A DNA stretch of 64,000 nucleotides, taken from positions 1 to 64,000 of the forward strand of contig DAHUXR010000004.1 in the NCBI GenBank assembly GCA_027307045.1, read 5' to 3'. Below, piece by piece: positions 54,262-63,421 of the stretch (positions are counted from its first letter, which is position 1; each line of letters begins with the position of its first letter). The notes beneath the pieces were generated by a model, which saw nothing but the letters and a program-made list of their open reading frames with translations, was not told the origin of the DNA and made no database searches. The translations under genes were made by a program, and so were the position numbers. Source of the DNA: Acidobacteriaceae bacterium (GTDB lineage: Bacteria; Acidobacteriota; Terriglobia; Terriglobales; Acidobacteriaceae).

Positions 54262-56019
54262 GTGCGGTGGTCATTTGCGAATCCCGACGCCGGCCAGGTG
54301 GAAGCGCTCTGCGCTGAAACAAAGATTTCCTCAATTGTGGCCAGACTGTTGGCCCTCCGCGGTATCACGCCGGCCAATGCGGCAAATTTCCTTTCGCCTT
54401 CACTTGATCATCTGCATTCACCCTATCTCATGCGGGGAATGTCGGCTGCCGTGGAGCGCCTGAGCGCAGCCATCGCTAACAAAGAGGGAATTCTGATTTA
54501 CGGCGACTACGACGTGGACGGAACCACGGCCGTCGTGATCCTGAAAACGGCCATTGAGCTATGCGGCGGCGCGGCTGATTTTCATGTCCCGCACAGAATC
54601 AAGGAAGGTTACGGAATCAAGGATGACGTGATTGAACGAGCCGCTGCGGGCGGAATAAAAGTCGTTATCAGCGTGGATACCGGCATACGGGCGTTTCAAG
54701 CGGCAGAGACGGCACGCCGGGTCGGCATTGATTTGATCGTTACCGATCACCACTTGCCGGAAGCGCATGAAGGCGTACCAAACGCTTGGGCGGTGCTGAA
54801 TCCCAACCAGCAGGGCTGTGATTATCCCTGCAAAGAGCTTTGTGGCGCCGGTGTGGCGTTCAAAATAGCCCAGTCACTGTTTGCAAAATTCAAAGACGCG
54901 GTGGATCAGGCAAAACTGATCCCGTCTTTTCTCAAGATGGTAGCCATCGCTACTATCGCGGACGCAGTTCCGCTGGTCGGAGAGAACCGCACGATCGCGC
55001 GCCTGGGTCTGGAAGGACTACGGCGTCCGGTCAACGGTGGACTTAAAGCTTTAATGGAGGTTTCCGGCCTAACCGGCGAACGTGCCATCGGCGCTGGCGA
55101 TGTAGGATTCCGCTTAGGCCCCCGCATCAATGCCGCCGGGCGCATGGATGTGGCGCGCGACGTGATTGAGCTATTCACGTGCAAAGACCAGGCACGTTGC
55201 AAAGACATTGCGGAAAAGCTGAACCAGTTGAACCTGGAACGCCAATCTGAAGAACAGCGCATTGTGGCGGAAATTGATGAGCAGCTTGCAGCAGAGACCG
55301 ATCTTACAGGGAAGTTCTGCATGGTGTTCGATGGCGATGGCTGGCACCGTGGTGTCGTCGGCATTGTGGCGTCGCGGGTCGTCGAGAAGACCGGCCGCCC
55401 AGCGCTCGTGATTGCCAAGGACGCGGAAGAAGCTCACGGATCGGGACGCTCCATCAGTGCGTTCCATCTGCTGAATGCGCTCGAATCCTGTCACGATCTG
55501 TTTACGCGCTTTGGTGGCCATGCTCACGCAGTTGGCTTTGCCATGCCCAGCAAAGACGTTCCGGCCTTAAAGCAAAGGTTGAATACTTACGCGCAAGCGA
55601 TGCTTAAACCTGAAGATTTGTTGCCAGAATTGATCATTGATGCTGAAATCCCTCTTAGTTCGGTCACGCCAGAGTTGCTCAACAGTCTAGGCCGATTGGA
55701 GCCGTTCGGCCACGGCAACCGTGAACCCGTGTTTTCCAGTTGCGGCGTGAGCTTATTAATGCCACCAAGGATTCTGAAAGAGAAACATATTAAGTTGCGT
55801 GTGAAGCAGAGACTGCCGAATGCCAAGGCCAGCTTCAACTATGAGGCCGTGGGTTGGCGGATGGCGGAACGGGCCCAGGCGGCATCCCTTCAGTCGGGTG
55901 ACAATCTGGATGTAGCCTACAAGATCGGGCTGAATTTTCATCCCGACTTTGGAGGCCTGGAACTGACCTTGGAAGATTTTAGAAGATCAATTCCGGCGGC
56001 AATTTCTGTTTGCGGCTGA
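54262..56019 (+). CDS. recJ: Single-stranded-DNA-specific exonuclease RecJ
   Basis: The 585-residue product starts at a GTG. DHH-domain motifs are GDYDVDG (81-87), SVDTG (137-141), VTDHHLP (160-166) and ARINAAGRMD-like (GPRINAAGRMD, about 290). The DHHA1 domain has GGHAHAVGFAM (about 417) and a C-terminal OB-like domain. RecJ degrades single-stranded DNA 5' to 3' in recombination and mismatch repair, using Mn or Mg. All catalytic Asp/His are present. The following RDD gene starts 28 bases after its stop. Confidence 0.95.
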   Translation: MRWSFANPDAGQVEALCAETKISSIVARLLALRGITPANAANFLSPSLDHLHSPYLMRGMSAAVERLSAAIANKEGILIYGDYDVDGTTAVVILKTAIELCGGAADFHVPHRIKEGYGIKDDVIERAAAGGIKVVISVDTGIRAFQAAETARRVGIDLIVTDHHLPEAHEGVPNAWAVLNPNQQGCDYPCKELCGAGVAFKIAQSLFAKFKDAVDQAKLIPSFLKMVAIATIADAVPLVGENRTIARLGLEGLRRPVNGGLKALMEVSGLTGERAIGAGDVGFRLGPRINAAGRMDVARDVIELFTCKDQARCKDIAEKLNQLNLERQSEEQRIVAEIDEQLAAETDLTGKFCMVFDGDGWHRGVVGIVASRVVEKTGRPALVIAKDAEEAHGSGRSISAFHLLNALESCHDLFTRFGGHAHAVGFAMPSKDVPALKQRLNTYAQAMLKPEDLLPELIIDAEIPLSSVTPELLNSLGRLEPFGHGNREPVFSSCGVSLLMPPRILKEKHIKLRVKQRLPNAKASFNYEAVGWRMAERAQAASLQSGDNLDVAYKIGLNFHPDFGGLELTLEDFRRSIPAAISVCG

Positions 56020-56047
56020 AGGCCAACGGAGTTATAGTGCCCGTGAT

Positions 56048-56680
56048 ATGCCAGAAAACATCTTTTGCTCCAAGTGCGGCACACAAAACCCAGCGACCGC
56101 CCAATTTTGCCAGAGTTGCGGCTTAACCCTTTCCAGCGGCCTTACACCAAACCAGGCAGCAGCTCCCGCGCGCGCTTATGCCGCTGCACCTCCGGTCGCC
56201 TATGTGGCGGCCCCAGGGACGCCTTACGGCGGTTTCTGGATTCGTTTACTGGCGCACTTGATTGACCACGTTATTCTGGGAGCAATTGCTGCTCCGCTGT
56301 TTTTTATCATGGTCTTGCCGGCAATCGTTCGCATCGCACGCGAAGCGGAGCAGAACCAGGAGCCGCCGTCTCCAGAGCTCATCGTCACGATTTTGAGTTC
56401 GGTCTTCGTTTACATCGCGCTGGCTTTTGTCGGCCAGTGGCTCTATGAAGCCTTGCTCACCAGTTCCTCATGGCAGGGAACGATAGGAAAGCGAGTTCTG
56501 CGCCTTAAAGTAGTGGATGAAGCTGGTACCCGGATTGGCTTTGGCCGCGCCACGGGACGTTTCTTTGCCAAGATCCTGTCTTCCATGTTTTTCTGTATCG
56601 GCTTCATCATGATTGGGTTTACTGAGCGCAAAACCGGTCTGCATGACCTGCTGGCGGGAACCAGGGTGCTGCGCTACTAG
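56048..56680 (+). CDS. Zinc-ribbon RDD-family membrane protein
   Basis: The 210-residue product starts with a zinc ribbon of two CxxC pairs (FCSKCG and FCQSCG, residues 6-27), an Ala/Pro linker, and an RDD domain (about 57-210) with three hydrophobic segments. The Arg-Asp signature is in GFWIRLLAHLIDHVI and RLKVVDEAGTRIGFGRATGR. RDD proteins sit in the inner membrane; transport has been proposed for some, the role here is unknown. The C-terminal HDLLAGTRVL is typical. Confidence 0.85.
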   Translation: MPENIFCSKCGTQNPATAQFCQSCGLTLSSGLTPNQAAAPARAYAAAPPVAYVAAPGTPYGGFWIRLLAHLIDHVILGAIAAPLFFIMVLPAIVRIAREAEQNQEPPSPELIVTILSSVFVYIALAFVGQWLYEALLTSSSWQGTIGKRVLRLKVVDEAGTRIGFGRATGRFFAKILSSMFFCIGFIMIGFTERKTGLHDLLAGTRVLRY

Positions 56681-56695
56681 CCGATGGGCATTTGA

Positions 56696-56718
56696 GTACC
56701 GCGCTGGAAGCGCGGTAC
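56696..56718. repeat. Perfect 10-bp palindromic hairpin
   Basis: GTACCGCGCT-GGA-AGCGCGGTAC, followed by GGCT, between the RDD and LptC/LptA-like genes. Its perfect symmetry and intergenic place suggest a REP-type repeat or a structured 3' end, not a classical terminator, as no T-run follows. Confidence 0.6.
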
Positions 56719-56746
56719 GGCTCTACCGTCATTTACCATTGGAAGC

Positions 56747-58981
56747 ATGCCCTTTGATCCCAAGCGGCTGAGAAAAATCTTTGCCGGCGGCGCAGTGTTC
56801 GTGTTTGTGATCGCCCTGGGATTTTATCTGCACGGGGTTTTCAAGCCGCAAGAGGCAATTCCTGAGACGCCCAAAAATATTCCTTCAGGCGTGGAAAAAA
56901 GCGCTACAGGATTCAATCTCTCCAAGTCAGAGGGCGGAAAGACGCTCTTTACTATTCATGCCGCCAGCGTCCAGCAATATAAAGAGGGCGGACGCGCGGC
57001 GCTGCATGATGTGAGCATCACCGTTTTTGGGCGCAACCAGGACCGCTCCGACCAGATTTACGGCGCCGATTTCGCGTATGATCCCGTGGCAAAAGTTGTC
57101 TCAGCGGAGGGCGAGGTCCGCATTGACCTGGAAGCCGTTTCTACGGCGGCAACTCCTGCCGGTGGACCTGCGGAGGAAACCAAGAACCTGATTCATGTAA
57201 AGACGAGCGCGCTCACGTTCAATGAAAATACCGGAATTGCCCAGACCAAAGCCGCGATCGAATTCCGCGTTCCGGAAGGCAATGGATCTGCCGTAGGCGC
57301 AACATACGATTCCCACGGCGGCGTGCTCACGCTGAAATCGGCTGTTCGAATCACCAGCACGGGACCGCGCAAGGCAACCATCACGGGCCAAAGCGCGACA
57401 ATCACAAAGAATCCCAGCAGGATCGTGATGCAGTCCGCAAAGGTGGAGGAACTTCAGCGCGTAATCTCCGCCGACAAAGTCACGGTTTTCATGGGTGACG
57501 ACAACAACATTGAGCGCGTTGTTGGTTCCGGCAATCTGCATGCATCAAGCACCGGCACAAAAGCGTTCGAGGTCAACGCTGCTGAAGGTGAGCTGGAAAT
57601 GACCGGCGCAAATCAGGCGCGAAGAGGCGTTCTTTCCGGCGGCGTAACGTTTTTGAGCAAAGGTGAATCGCCCGCCGAAGGAAAGGCTGGGAAAATTCTA
57701 CTCACGTTTGGATCAGAGAATCGGCTGGCCAAGGCAAGAGCTGAGGATTCAGTCCAACTGAAACAGGGCCCAGCAGGAAAATCACAAGAGCTGCATGCAG
57801 TGGCACTGGATCTTTCCGTGAAGGATGGCCGCAGATTGGAGAAGGCCATTACTTCCGGCGGGCCAGCAGAAATCGTCCGTGAGCAAGCGCCGGGCAAGAC
57901 CACGATCAGCGCAGGACATTTTGAAACGGTGTTCAATGACCAGAACCGCCCTGTCTCTCTCTATGGAACTCCCGATGCGAAGATTGTTGATTCCGTTCCG
58001 GGCAAGCCAGACAGAATTCTCACGTCGCGCGAGCTGACTGCAAAGTTCAATGACAAAGGTGAGATTGTTTCAGCCGATCAGACCGGCGATTTCCGTTATC
58101 AAGAAGGAACACAGACGGCTTCTGCCGAGCGCGCCAAGTATGCCGCAGCCGAAGAAACGATTCTTCTTTCTGGATCGCCACGCGTCATTGACGCGAACCA
58201 GGGTATTACGCTCACAGCCGACAGCATCCAACTCAATCGCAAGACTCGCAACGCATTTGCCCAGGATAACGTAAAAACCACATACTCAAAAATGAGTGCG
58301 CAGGCAGGCGGGGCCATGCTGGGCTCGGCTGATCCAATCCATGTAACGGGATCAACTGCCACCATGAACTCCGCTACAGGAGTTGCCCGCTACACGAAAG
58401 CCCGTCTGTGGCAAGGTCCGAACATCGTGGAAGCGCCAACCATCAGTTTTGACCGGACAAAGCGTAGCCTTCAGGCACAGGGTGGACAAGGGGGCCATGT
58501 TGCATCAGTTTTTGTGCAAAAGGATAAAAATGGCAAGCTGACTCCAGTGAATGTGACGTCAGACAGGCTTTCCTACGTCGACGCGGAGCGTAGAGCGGTC
58601 TTTAGCGGCAACGTGGTGGTCCGTGCGCAGGATGCCACCATCACTTCAGCAACGGTTCAGGTAATCCTTCTGCCAAAGAAGGGCCAAGCTGAAAACCAGA
58701 GCGCAAGCCAGCTGGAACGTATTGAAGCGCAAGGAGATATCAAGATCGAGCAAGGAAGCCGGAAGGCCGCTGGGAGCAAACTTGTCTATACCGCTGCCGA
58801 GGAAAAAATGGTGCTGACCGGCTCTCCCGAAAAACTCCCTAGCATTTTTGATGCCGAACGAGGCCAAATCTCGGGTGATTCGTTGACTTTTTTTACCCAC
58901 GATGGTAGGGTGCTGGTAGGTAGCGGAGAAACCTCCAAAACCGAGATTCCAAACAGGATTCCAGACGCAGGCAAGAAGTAA
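56747..58981 (+). CDS. LptC/LptA-like giant LPS-export protein
   Basis: The 744-residue product has one membrane helix (about 13-29) followed by an LptC-like N-domain (GVEKSATGFNLSKSEGGKTL, then IYGADFAYDPVAKVVSAEGE). The rest (about 110-740) repeats OstA/LptA-type beta segments such as TFNENTGIAQTKAAIEF, TYDSHGGVLTLKSAVRI, ERAKYAAAEETILLSGSPRV and DRLSYVDAERRAVFSGNVVV. Typical LptC and LptA are each about 180-190 residues, so this seems a fused or expanded version that could span the periplasm as one chain. It is followed directly by lptB. A separate lptA is not visible here. Confidence 0.85.
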   Translation: MPFDPKRLRKIFAGGAVFVFVIALGFYLHGVFKPQEAIPETPKNIPSGVEKSATGFNLSKSEGGKTLFTIHAASVQQYKEGGRAALHDVSITVFGRNQDRSDQIYGADFAYDPVAKVVSAEGEVRIDLEAVSTAATPAGGPAEETKNLIHVKTSALTFNENTGIAQTKAAIEFRVPEGNGSAVGATYDSHGGVLTLKSAVRITSTGPRKATITGQSATITKNPSRIVMQSAKVEELQRVISADKVTVFMGDDNNIERVVGSGNLHASSTGTKAFEVNAAEGELEMTGANQARRGVLSGGVTFLSKGESPAEGKAGKILLTFGSENRLAKARAEDSVQLKQGPAGKSQELHAVALDLSVKDGRRLEKAITSGGPAEIVREQAPGKTTISAGHFETVFNDQNRPVSLYGTPDAKIVDSVPGKPDRILTSRELTAKFNDKGEIVSADQTGDFRYQEGTQTASAERAKYAAAEETILLSGSPRVIDANQGITLTADSIQLNRKTRNAFAQDNVKTTYSKMSAQAGGAMLGSADPIHVTGSTATMNSATGVARYTKARLWQGPNIVEAPTISFDRTKRSLQAQGGQGGHVASVFVQKDKNGKLTPVNVTSDRLSYVDAERRAVFSGNVVVRAQDATITSATVQVILLPKKGQAENQSASQLERIEAQGDIKIEQGSRKAAGSKLVYTAAEEKMVLTGSPEKLPSIFDAERGQISGDSLTFFTHDGRVLVGSGETSKTEIPNRIPDAGKK

Positions 58982-59710
58982 ATGCAGACCTTGGCCACGG
59001 ACGAAATCGCGAAATCGTACCGCGGGCGCAGGGTAGTCAACGGCGTCAGTCTTCATATCAACCAGGCTGAAGTAGTCGGACTTTTGGGCCCCAACGGCGC
59101 CGGTAAAACTACATCTTTTTACATGATTGTGGGGCTGGTGCCCCCGGATAGCGGCCGCATCCTTGTGGACGGCCAGGACATTTCCAATGTTCCCATGTAT
59201 CTGCGCGCCAGGAACTACGGCATCAGCTATCTTCCACAAGAGCCTTCTGTTTTTCGCAAATTGAGCGTGGAAGAAAACATAATGGCTGTGCTGGAAGTAC
59301 AGCCCATTTCATGGCAAGAGCGCCGACGCAAGCGCGACCAATTGATCGATGAACTGGGGCTTGGACATATTCGTAACAATATGGGGTATGCGCTTTCCGG
59401 CGGTGAGCGCCGCAGAGTGGAGATCGCGCGCGCTCTTTGTATTGCACCAAAGTTCATCTTGCTGGATGAACCATTTTCAGGCATTGACCCCATTGCCGTG
59501 CTGGACCTGCAAAAGATAATTTTTGATTTGAAGGGAAGCGGCATCGGAGTTTTGATCACAGATCACAACGTGCGTGAAACGCTGTCAGTCACGGACCGCG
59601 CTTATATCATTAATGAAGGCCGTATTTTCCGCACCGGTACGCCAGAGCAGCTTGGCAACGACCCGGAGGTAAAGCGAGTCTATCTGGGAGAGAGTTTTTC
59701 ATTTGTTTAA
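58982..59710 (+). CDS. lptB: LPS export ABC transporter ATPase LptB
   Basis: The 242-residue product has Walker [10 protein letters not shown] (about 36-44), Q-loop [16 protein letters not shown], signature LSGGERRR (about 138-145), Walker [17 protein letters not shown] (about 158-173) and the switch His in ITDHNVRE. These match LptB closely, including the C-terminal [10 protein letters not shown]. It powers lipopolysaccharide extraction with LptF/LptG, which are not in the window. Its ATG follows the previous stop directly (TAAATG), so the two genes are coupled. rpoN and hpf follow, the common order. Confidence 0.96.
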   Translation: MQTLATDEIAKSYRGRRVVNGVSLHINQAEVVGLLGPNGAGKTTSFYMIVGLVPPDSGRILVDGQDISNVPMYLRARNYGISYLPQEPSVFRKLSVEENIMAVLEVQPISWQERRRKRDQLIDELGLGHIRNNMGYALSGGERRRVEIARALCIAPKFILLDEPFSGIDPIAVLDLQKIIFDLKGSGIGVLITDHNVRETLSVTDRAYIINEGRIFRTGTPEQLGNDPEVKRVYLGESFSFV

Positions 59711-59807
59711 TTGCATCAGGTAAGAAGCAAAAATAGTCGAATTACGACGGTACTCTTTTGGGCCCCGGCACAGCGTGTGATAGTAGAATTTAACTAAAGA
59801 AGCAGGG

Positions 59808-61478
59808 ATGGTTTTACTCCAAAACAAATTGAACCTGAGGGTCTCGCAAAAGCAGATTCTCACTCCAGGGCTGGTCCAGATGGTGAGCGTGCTCGCGCTC
59901 AACAAACTGGAGCTCAAGGAGATGATCAATACGGAAATGGTGGAGAACCCCGTGTTGGAGGAGCTGGATTCCACCGTCCCACTGCTGGATGAGATTGCCG
60001 GAAAGCAAGAGGCCCACGAACGCCAGGACGCAATAGACATCAAGGAGAAAGATGAAACCGGCCCTGAAGCCGAGAAGAAAGATCCCTTTGATGAGATCGA
60101 TTTTGGCTCATTCTTCCGCGATTACCTTGATCCCGGTTATCGCAACTCCGCCGACCTGGAAGAGATTGACAGGCCATCCTTTGAAAATTTCCTTTCCAAG
60201 CCCGGGACACTTTCTGACCATCTGGTGTGGCAATTAGGTTCTGTCACAGTTCGTCCCGCGGTCTATGCCGCGGCGGAGTTGGTCATTGGCAATCTGAATG
60301 AGGAAGGCTACCTTACTGCTTCAGACGATGAGTTAATGGGAGTGGCGCACGCCCAGGAATCCGAAGGGCCAGCCTCTGAAGCGGTAACCACAGATACGGC
60401 GGAATCCGAAGCGCCAGCCGAGCCCTCTCATCTGGAATTAATCGTTTCTCATGAGCCCACGCCGGAAGCGGTTGCTGCCGAGAAGAATAATGGGTTTACG
60501 CCGGTTCTGCAATTCACGCGCGATGATCTGCGGGAAGCAATCGCGCTGATCCAGCATTTTGATCCTGTCGGCGTTGCGGCGCGTGATTTGCGTGAATGCC
60601 TGATGGCCCAGCTTGAGCACTTGATCAAGACCCGGGACATGGAAGGCTCGGACGATCCTGAGAACGATCAGGTCGTTGAAGACGCTCTGAAGATGGTGGA
60701 CAAGCAACTCCACTTTCTGCAGAACAAGCAATATAAGGAAATCGCCAAGGCCATTGCGCGGCCCATGGAAGCAGTGATCCAGGCGCATGAGTTTATTCGC
60801 ACGCTCGATCCCAAGCCGGGTCTTCGCTATAACAAGGTCGAGCCCAAGCTGATTGAGCCGGACGTCGCCTTTGTGAAGCATGGTGACGAGTATCTTGTCC
60901 TGATGAACGATGAAGACCTGCCGCAACTCCGCGTGAGCCCGACGTACCGCAAAATGCTGAACCAGAATGGCGGCGTGGAGAAGGACGTAAAGTCCTACGT
61001 AAAAGAACGCTACAAGTCTGCGGTTCAGCTGATCAAGAACATTGAGCAGCGGCGACAGACGATCCTGAAGGTTTGTTATGCCATCATCGGCCGGCAGCGC
61101 GAATTTTTAGATCAGGGCATCGACCAGCTGAAGCCCATGATGATCAAAGAGGTTGCCGAAGAGATCGGTGTACATCCATCCACGGTGAGCCGGGCAGTTG
61201 CCAGCAAATACGTTCACACTTCGCAAGGTGTGTTTGAACTGCGCTACTTTTTCTCGGAAAGTGTGCAGGGCCCTGAAGGCGCGGGCACATCGCTACTGAT
61301 CCTGAAGCGCCGTGTTAAGAAGCTGATTGAAGAAGAAGATCCGGCGCATCCGCTGACCGACGACCAGATAACCCGCGTTTTGCAGTCGCAGGGCATTCAG
61401 GTGACGCGGCGCACAGTGGCAAAATATCGCGAAGATATGAAGATACCCAGCACGCATCAAAGGAGGACGAAGAGTTAA
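59808..61478 (+). CDS. rpoN: RNA polymerase sigma-54 factor RpoN
   Basis: The 556-residue product has the Gln/Leu-rich activator-interacting region I (LNLRVSQKQILTPGLVQMVS, residues 8-27), an acidic region II with a Glu/Ala-rich insert (about 185-225), the core-binding domain (about 235-380), an HTH segment (EEIGVHPSTVSRAVASKYVH, about 448-467) and the RpoN box ARRTVAKYRE-like (RRTVAKYREDMKIP, about 533-546) recognising the -24 element. It drives transcription that needs AAA+ activators. It is 97 bases after lptB, with AGAAGCAGGG at its start. Confidence 0.96.
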   Translation: MVLLQNKLNLRVSQKQILTPGLVQMVSVLALNKLELKEMINTEMVENPVLEELDSTVPLLDEIAGKQEAHERQDAIDIKEKDETGPEAEKKDPFDEIDFGSFFRDYLDPGYRNSADLEEIDRPSFENFLSKPGTLSDHLVWQLGSVTVRPAVYAAAELVIGNLNEEGYLTASDDELMGVAHAQESEGPASEAVTTDTAESEAPAEPSHLELIVSHEPTPEAVAAEKNNGFTPVLQFTRDDLREAIALIQHFDPVGVAARDLRECLMAQLEHLIKTRDMEGSDDPENDQVVEDALKMVDKQLHFLQNKQYKEIAKAIARPMEAVIQAHEFIRTLDPKPGLRYNKVEPKLIEPDVAFVKHGDEYLVLMNDEDLPQLRVSPTYRKMLNQNGGVEKDVKSYVKERYKSAVQLIKNIEQRRQTILKVCYAIIGRQREFLDQGIDQLKPMMIKEVAEEIGVHPSTVSRAVASKYVHTSQGVFELRYFFSESVQGPEGAGTSLLILKRRVKKLIEEEDPAHPLTDDQITRVLQSQGIQVTRRTVAKYREDMKIPSTHQRRTKS

Positions 61479-61609
61479 ATCGGGAAGCGCGGCCACATCC
61501 GAGCCGGCGCTTTCGGGCAGACGTTAAAAAAGCCGCCTGTACCCGTGCCGTATCTCCCAAAGCACCCGGCAGACGACTCTCAGTTGGACCCAATTTCAGG
61601 AGGGAGTCA

Positions 61610-62212
61610 ATGAACGTCGAATACACTGGCCGCCAGTACGAAATCACTCCTATCACCCGCAAGCAGGTCGAAGGCGGGCTTGAAAAAATCCAGAAAATCC
61701 TTGGCACATTTGAAACGCACGTGATTCTCTCGACGGAGAAACGCCGTCATATTGCGGAGATCACAATTACAGTGCGCAATCATGCCCCGATCGTTGGCCT
61801 CTCCGAGGCCCAGGAGATGAATACAGCAATAGGAGGAGCGCTGGACAAGATCGAGCGCCAGGCCGTGAAATACAAGACGCGATGGAAGAGCAAAAAACGC
61901 CAGGCGCGCAAGAAAATGGAATCATCCGGAGAATCACAACAGGAGCCGACGATAGCGATTGCAGTGAATGGCGACCTGACGACGGCCGTGCCGGTAAAAG
62001 TCCACAGTTTTCCCAGCAGGGTAAAAGTCACTGAGACGCATGTGGTGAAAAGCTCTGATTCGGTCTCATATAAGCCGCTCACAATCGAAGAAGCGGTCAA
62101 AGAAGCCGAATTTCGCGACCGCGAGGTATTTGTCTTTCGCGATCTGGAAGGCCGAGTGAAAGTGCTCCACCGCAAACGCGACGGCAAGATGGAGCTGATA
62201 GAAGCGCCATAA
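61610..62212 (+). CDS. hpf: Long-form ribosome hibernation promoting factor
   Basis: The 200-residue product has the S30AE domain (about 1-100; MNVEYTGRQYEITPITRKQV, HVILSTEKRRHIAEITITV), a linker, and the C-terminal dimerisation domain of the long form (about 145-197; YKPLTIEEAVKEAEFRDREV, then VFRDLEGRVKVLHRKRDG). Long HPF pairs 70S ribosomes into 100S dimers in stationary phase. A strong AGGAGGGAGTCA precedes the ATG. It follows rpoN as in many bacteria. Confidence 0.95.
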   Translation: MNVEYTGRQYEITPITRKQVEGGLEKIQKILGTFETHVILSTEKRRHIAEITITVRNHAPIVGLSEAQEMNTAIGGALDKIERQAVKYKTRWKSKKRQARKKMESSGESQQEPTIAIAVNGDLTTAVPVKVHSFPSRVKVTETHVVKSSDSVSYKPLTIEEAVKEAEFRDREVFVFRDLEGRVKVLHRKRDGKMELIEAP

Positions 62213-62253
62213 TGTATGATGGCAGCCGTAAATTCTCAGAGCCTTAAATCATA

Positions 62254-62285
62254 CCCGCTGGGACATGCAAGCCCAGCGGGTTTGC
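62254..62285. terminator. Terminator between hpf and the secreted HExxH gene
   Basis: CCCGCTGGG/CCCAGCGGG, a perfect 9-bp stem with a nine-base loop, followed by TTTGCATTG. It lies between convergent genes. Confidence 0.75.
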
Positions 62286-62306
62286 ATTGTTCTCACAAGA
62301 AATGGA

Positions 62307-63281
62307 TCAGTTCCCGAAGAATGAATCCATTGATAGCAAGTGCTTGAAATATTCGTCCTTCCAATTGGGATTGAGGCGGTCCAGCAGCAGGCCTTCTGCC
62401 GCGCCAAAGGAATAAACAACCGTGCGCTTCCATTCGCCGAGATTCGCGCGCTTGAGTTCGTTAAGGGTTTCTGATCTCGCCTTGGCCGCATAGGCGGAGA
62501 ATGATTCAAAATCGGCGAGCGCCTTGTATTCGGCGGTAGGTTGATACTGAGCGGCTGCTTCTGCGCTCTTGATCTGTGTGTAGCGGGCGATTCCCTCCTG
62601 CCAAAGCTGGAAGTTAAAATATTTCCTGTCGTCGGGCGATAACTGCGCAAAGAACTTCTTTCGCTCCTGAAGATATTGTTGCGCAAGTTTTTCAGCTTTG
62701 CCCCTTTCTGATTCATTCACGGCGCTGAGCAGAACATCGCGAAGCTCCGCAAATGAGCGCGCCACCTCAGGCTTCTCATAGGGAAAGGGGTAGTTCAACA
62801 TCCACATTCCGGTAGTATCACCGCGGCTTAGGCCAAGATCTTGCACTGCCTGGAAGTATCCTGGCTGGGCGTTCTGTAATTGGTGGAAATGCTCATGCAT
62901 CACTGTGATGAGCCACGGTGTGCTGGTTTTGCTGTTTGTGTTTTTCGGCTGGCCAATCACAATCACTGAAGGCGGCCCAAACGCTGGGAATGTAGCCAGC
63001 AGGTTGGCAGGAAATTGCCGCGGTCGCGCGTAGAAGCCATTTCCCGCCGACTTGAAATCCTTCGGTACCGCGGAATGATGCGTAAGAAACTCTTCGTCTG
63101 GGGTCACAATCAGCAGAGGCGCGGGAACCTGGCTCCAACTGGGCCAGACGTTGTCTTGAATCTGAGCAGCAAGCCGATAAAACTCTTGGATGCGAATAGC
63201 ATCATCGATGGGAATTTCCTGTGGCGGAGCTTGCGCGATTGCGGCGGCGGCAAGCAGTAACGTGATCATGAATAGGCGCAT
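62307..63281 (-). CDS. Exported protein with HExxH motif, putative metallopeptidase
   Basis: I start at the ATG at 63281 (MRLFMITLLLAAAAIAQ), a short signal peptide, giving 324 residues; the frame is open to 63320. The motif HEHFHQLQ (about 148-155), preceded by PWLITVM, is a zinc-peptidase-type HExxH. A possible third ligand is the Glu in LWQEGIARYTQIK (about 245), in the place used by gluzincins. The rest is helical. It was probably secreted to the periplasm. Peptidase activity is likely but the family is unknown. Confidence 0.75.
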   Translation of the reverse strand: MRLFMITLLLAAAAIAQAPPQEIPIDDAIRIQEFYRLAAQIQDNVWPSWSQVPAPLLIVTPDEEFLTHHSAVPKDFKSAGNGFYARPRQFPANLLATFPAFGPPSVIVIGQPKNTNSKTSTPWLITVMHEHFHQLQNAQPGYFQAVQDLGLSRGDTTGMWMLNYPFPYEKPEVARSFAELRDVLLSAVNESERGKAEKLAQQYLQERKKFFAQLSPDDRKYFNFQLWQEGIARYTQIKSAEAAAQYQPTAEYKALADFESFSAYAAKARSETLNELKRANLGEWKRTVVYSFGAAEGLLLDRLNPNWKDEYFKHLLSMDSFFGN

Positions 63282-63363
63282 GTCCAAGATTAGACGCAAG
63301 AGATTGATCGTCGGTAGCAAAGTGTCCCAATGTAGGACACGCAGGATTTTGTTAGGTGAGCAA

Positions 63364-63393
63364 AAATCGGGGAGCTGTGTATGCTCCCCGATT
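63364..63393. terminator. Terminator downstream of the PfpI-type gene
   Basis: AATCGGGGAGC/GCTCCCCGATT, 11-bp stem with a seven-base loop, flanked by AAAA and CTT, 29 bases after the PfpI-type stop on the minus strand. Confidence 0.7.
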
Positions 63394-63421
63394 CTTAATG
63401 CGCGAGTCTGTAGCTGGTTTC

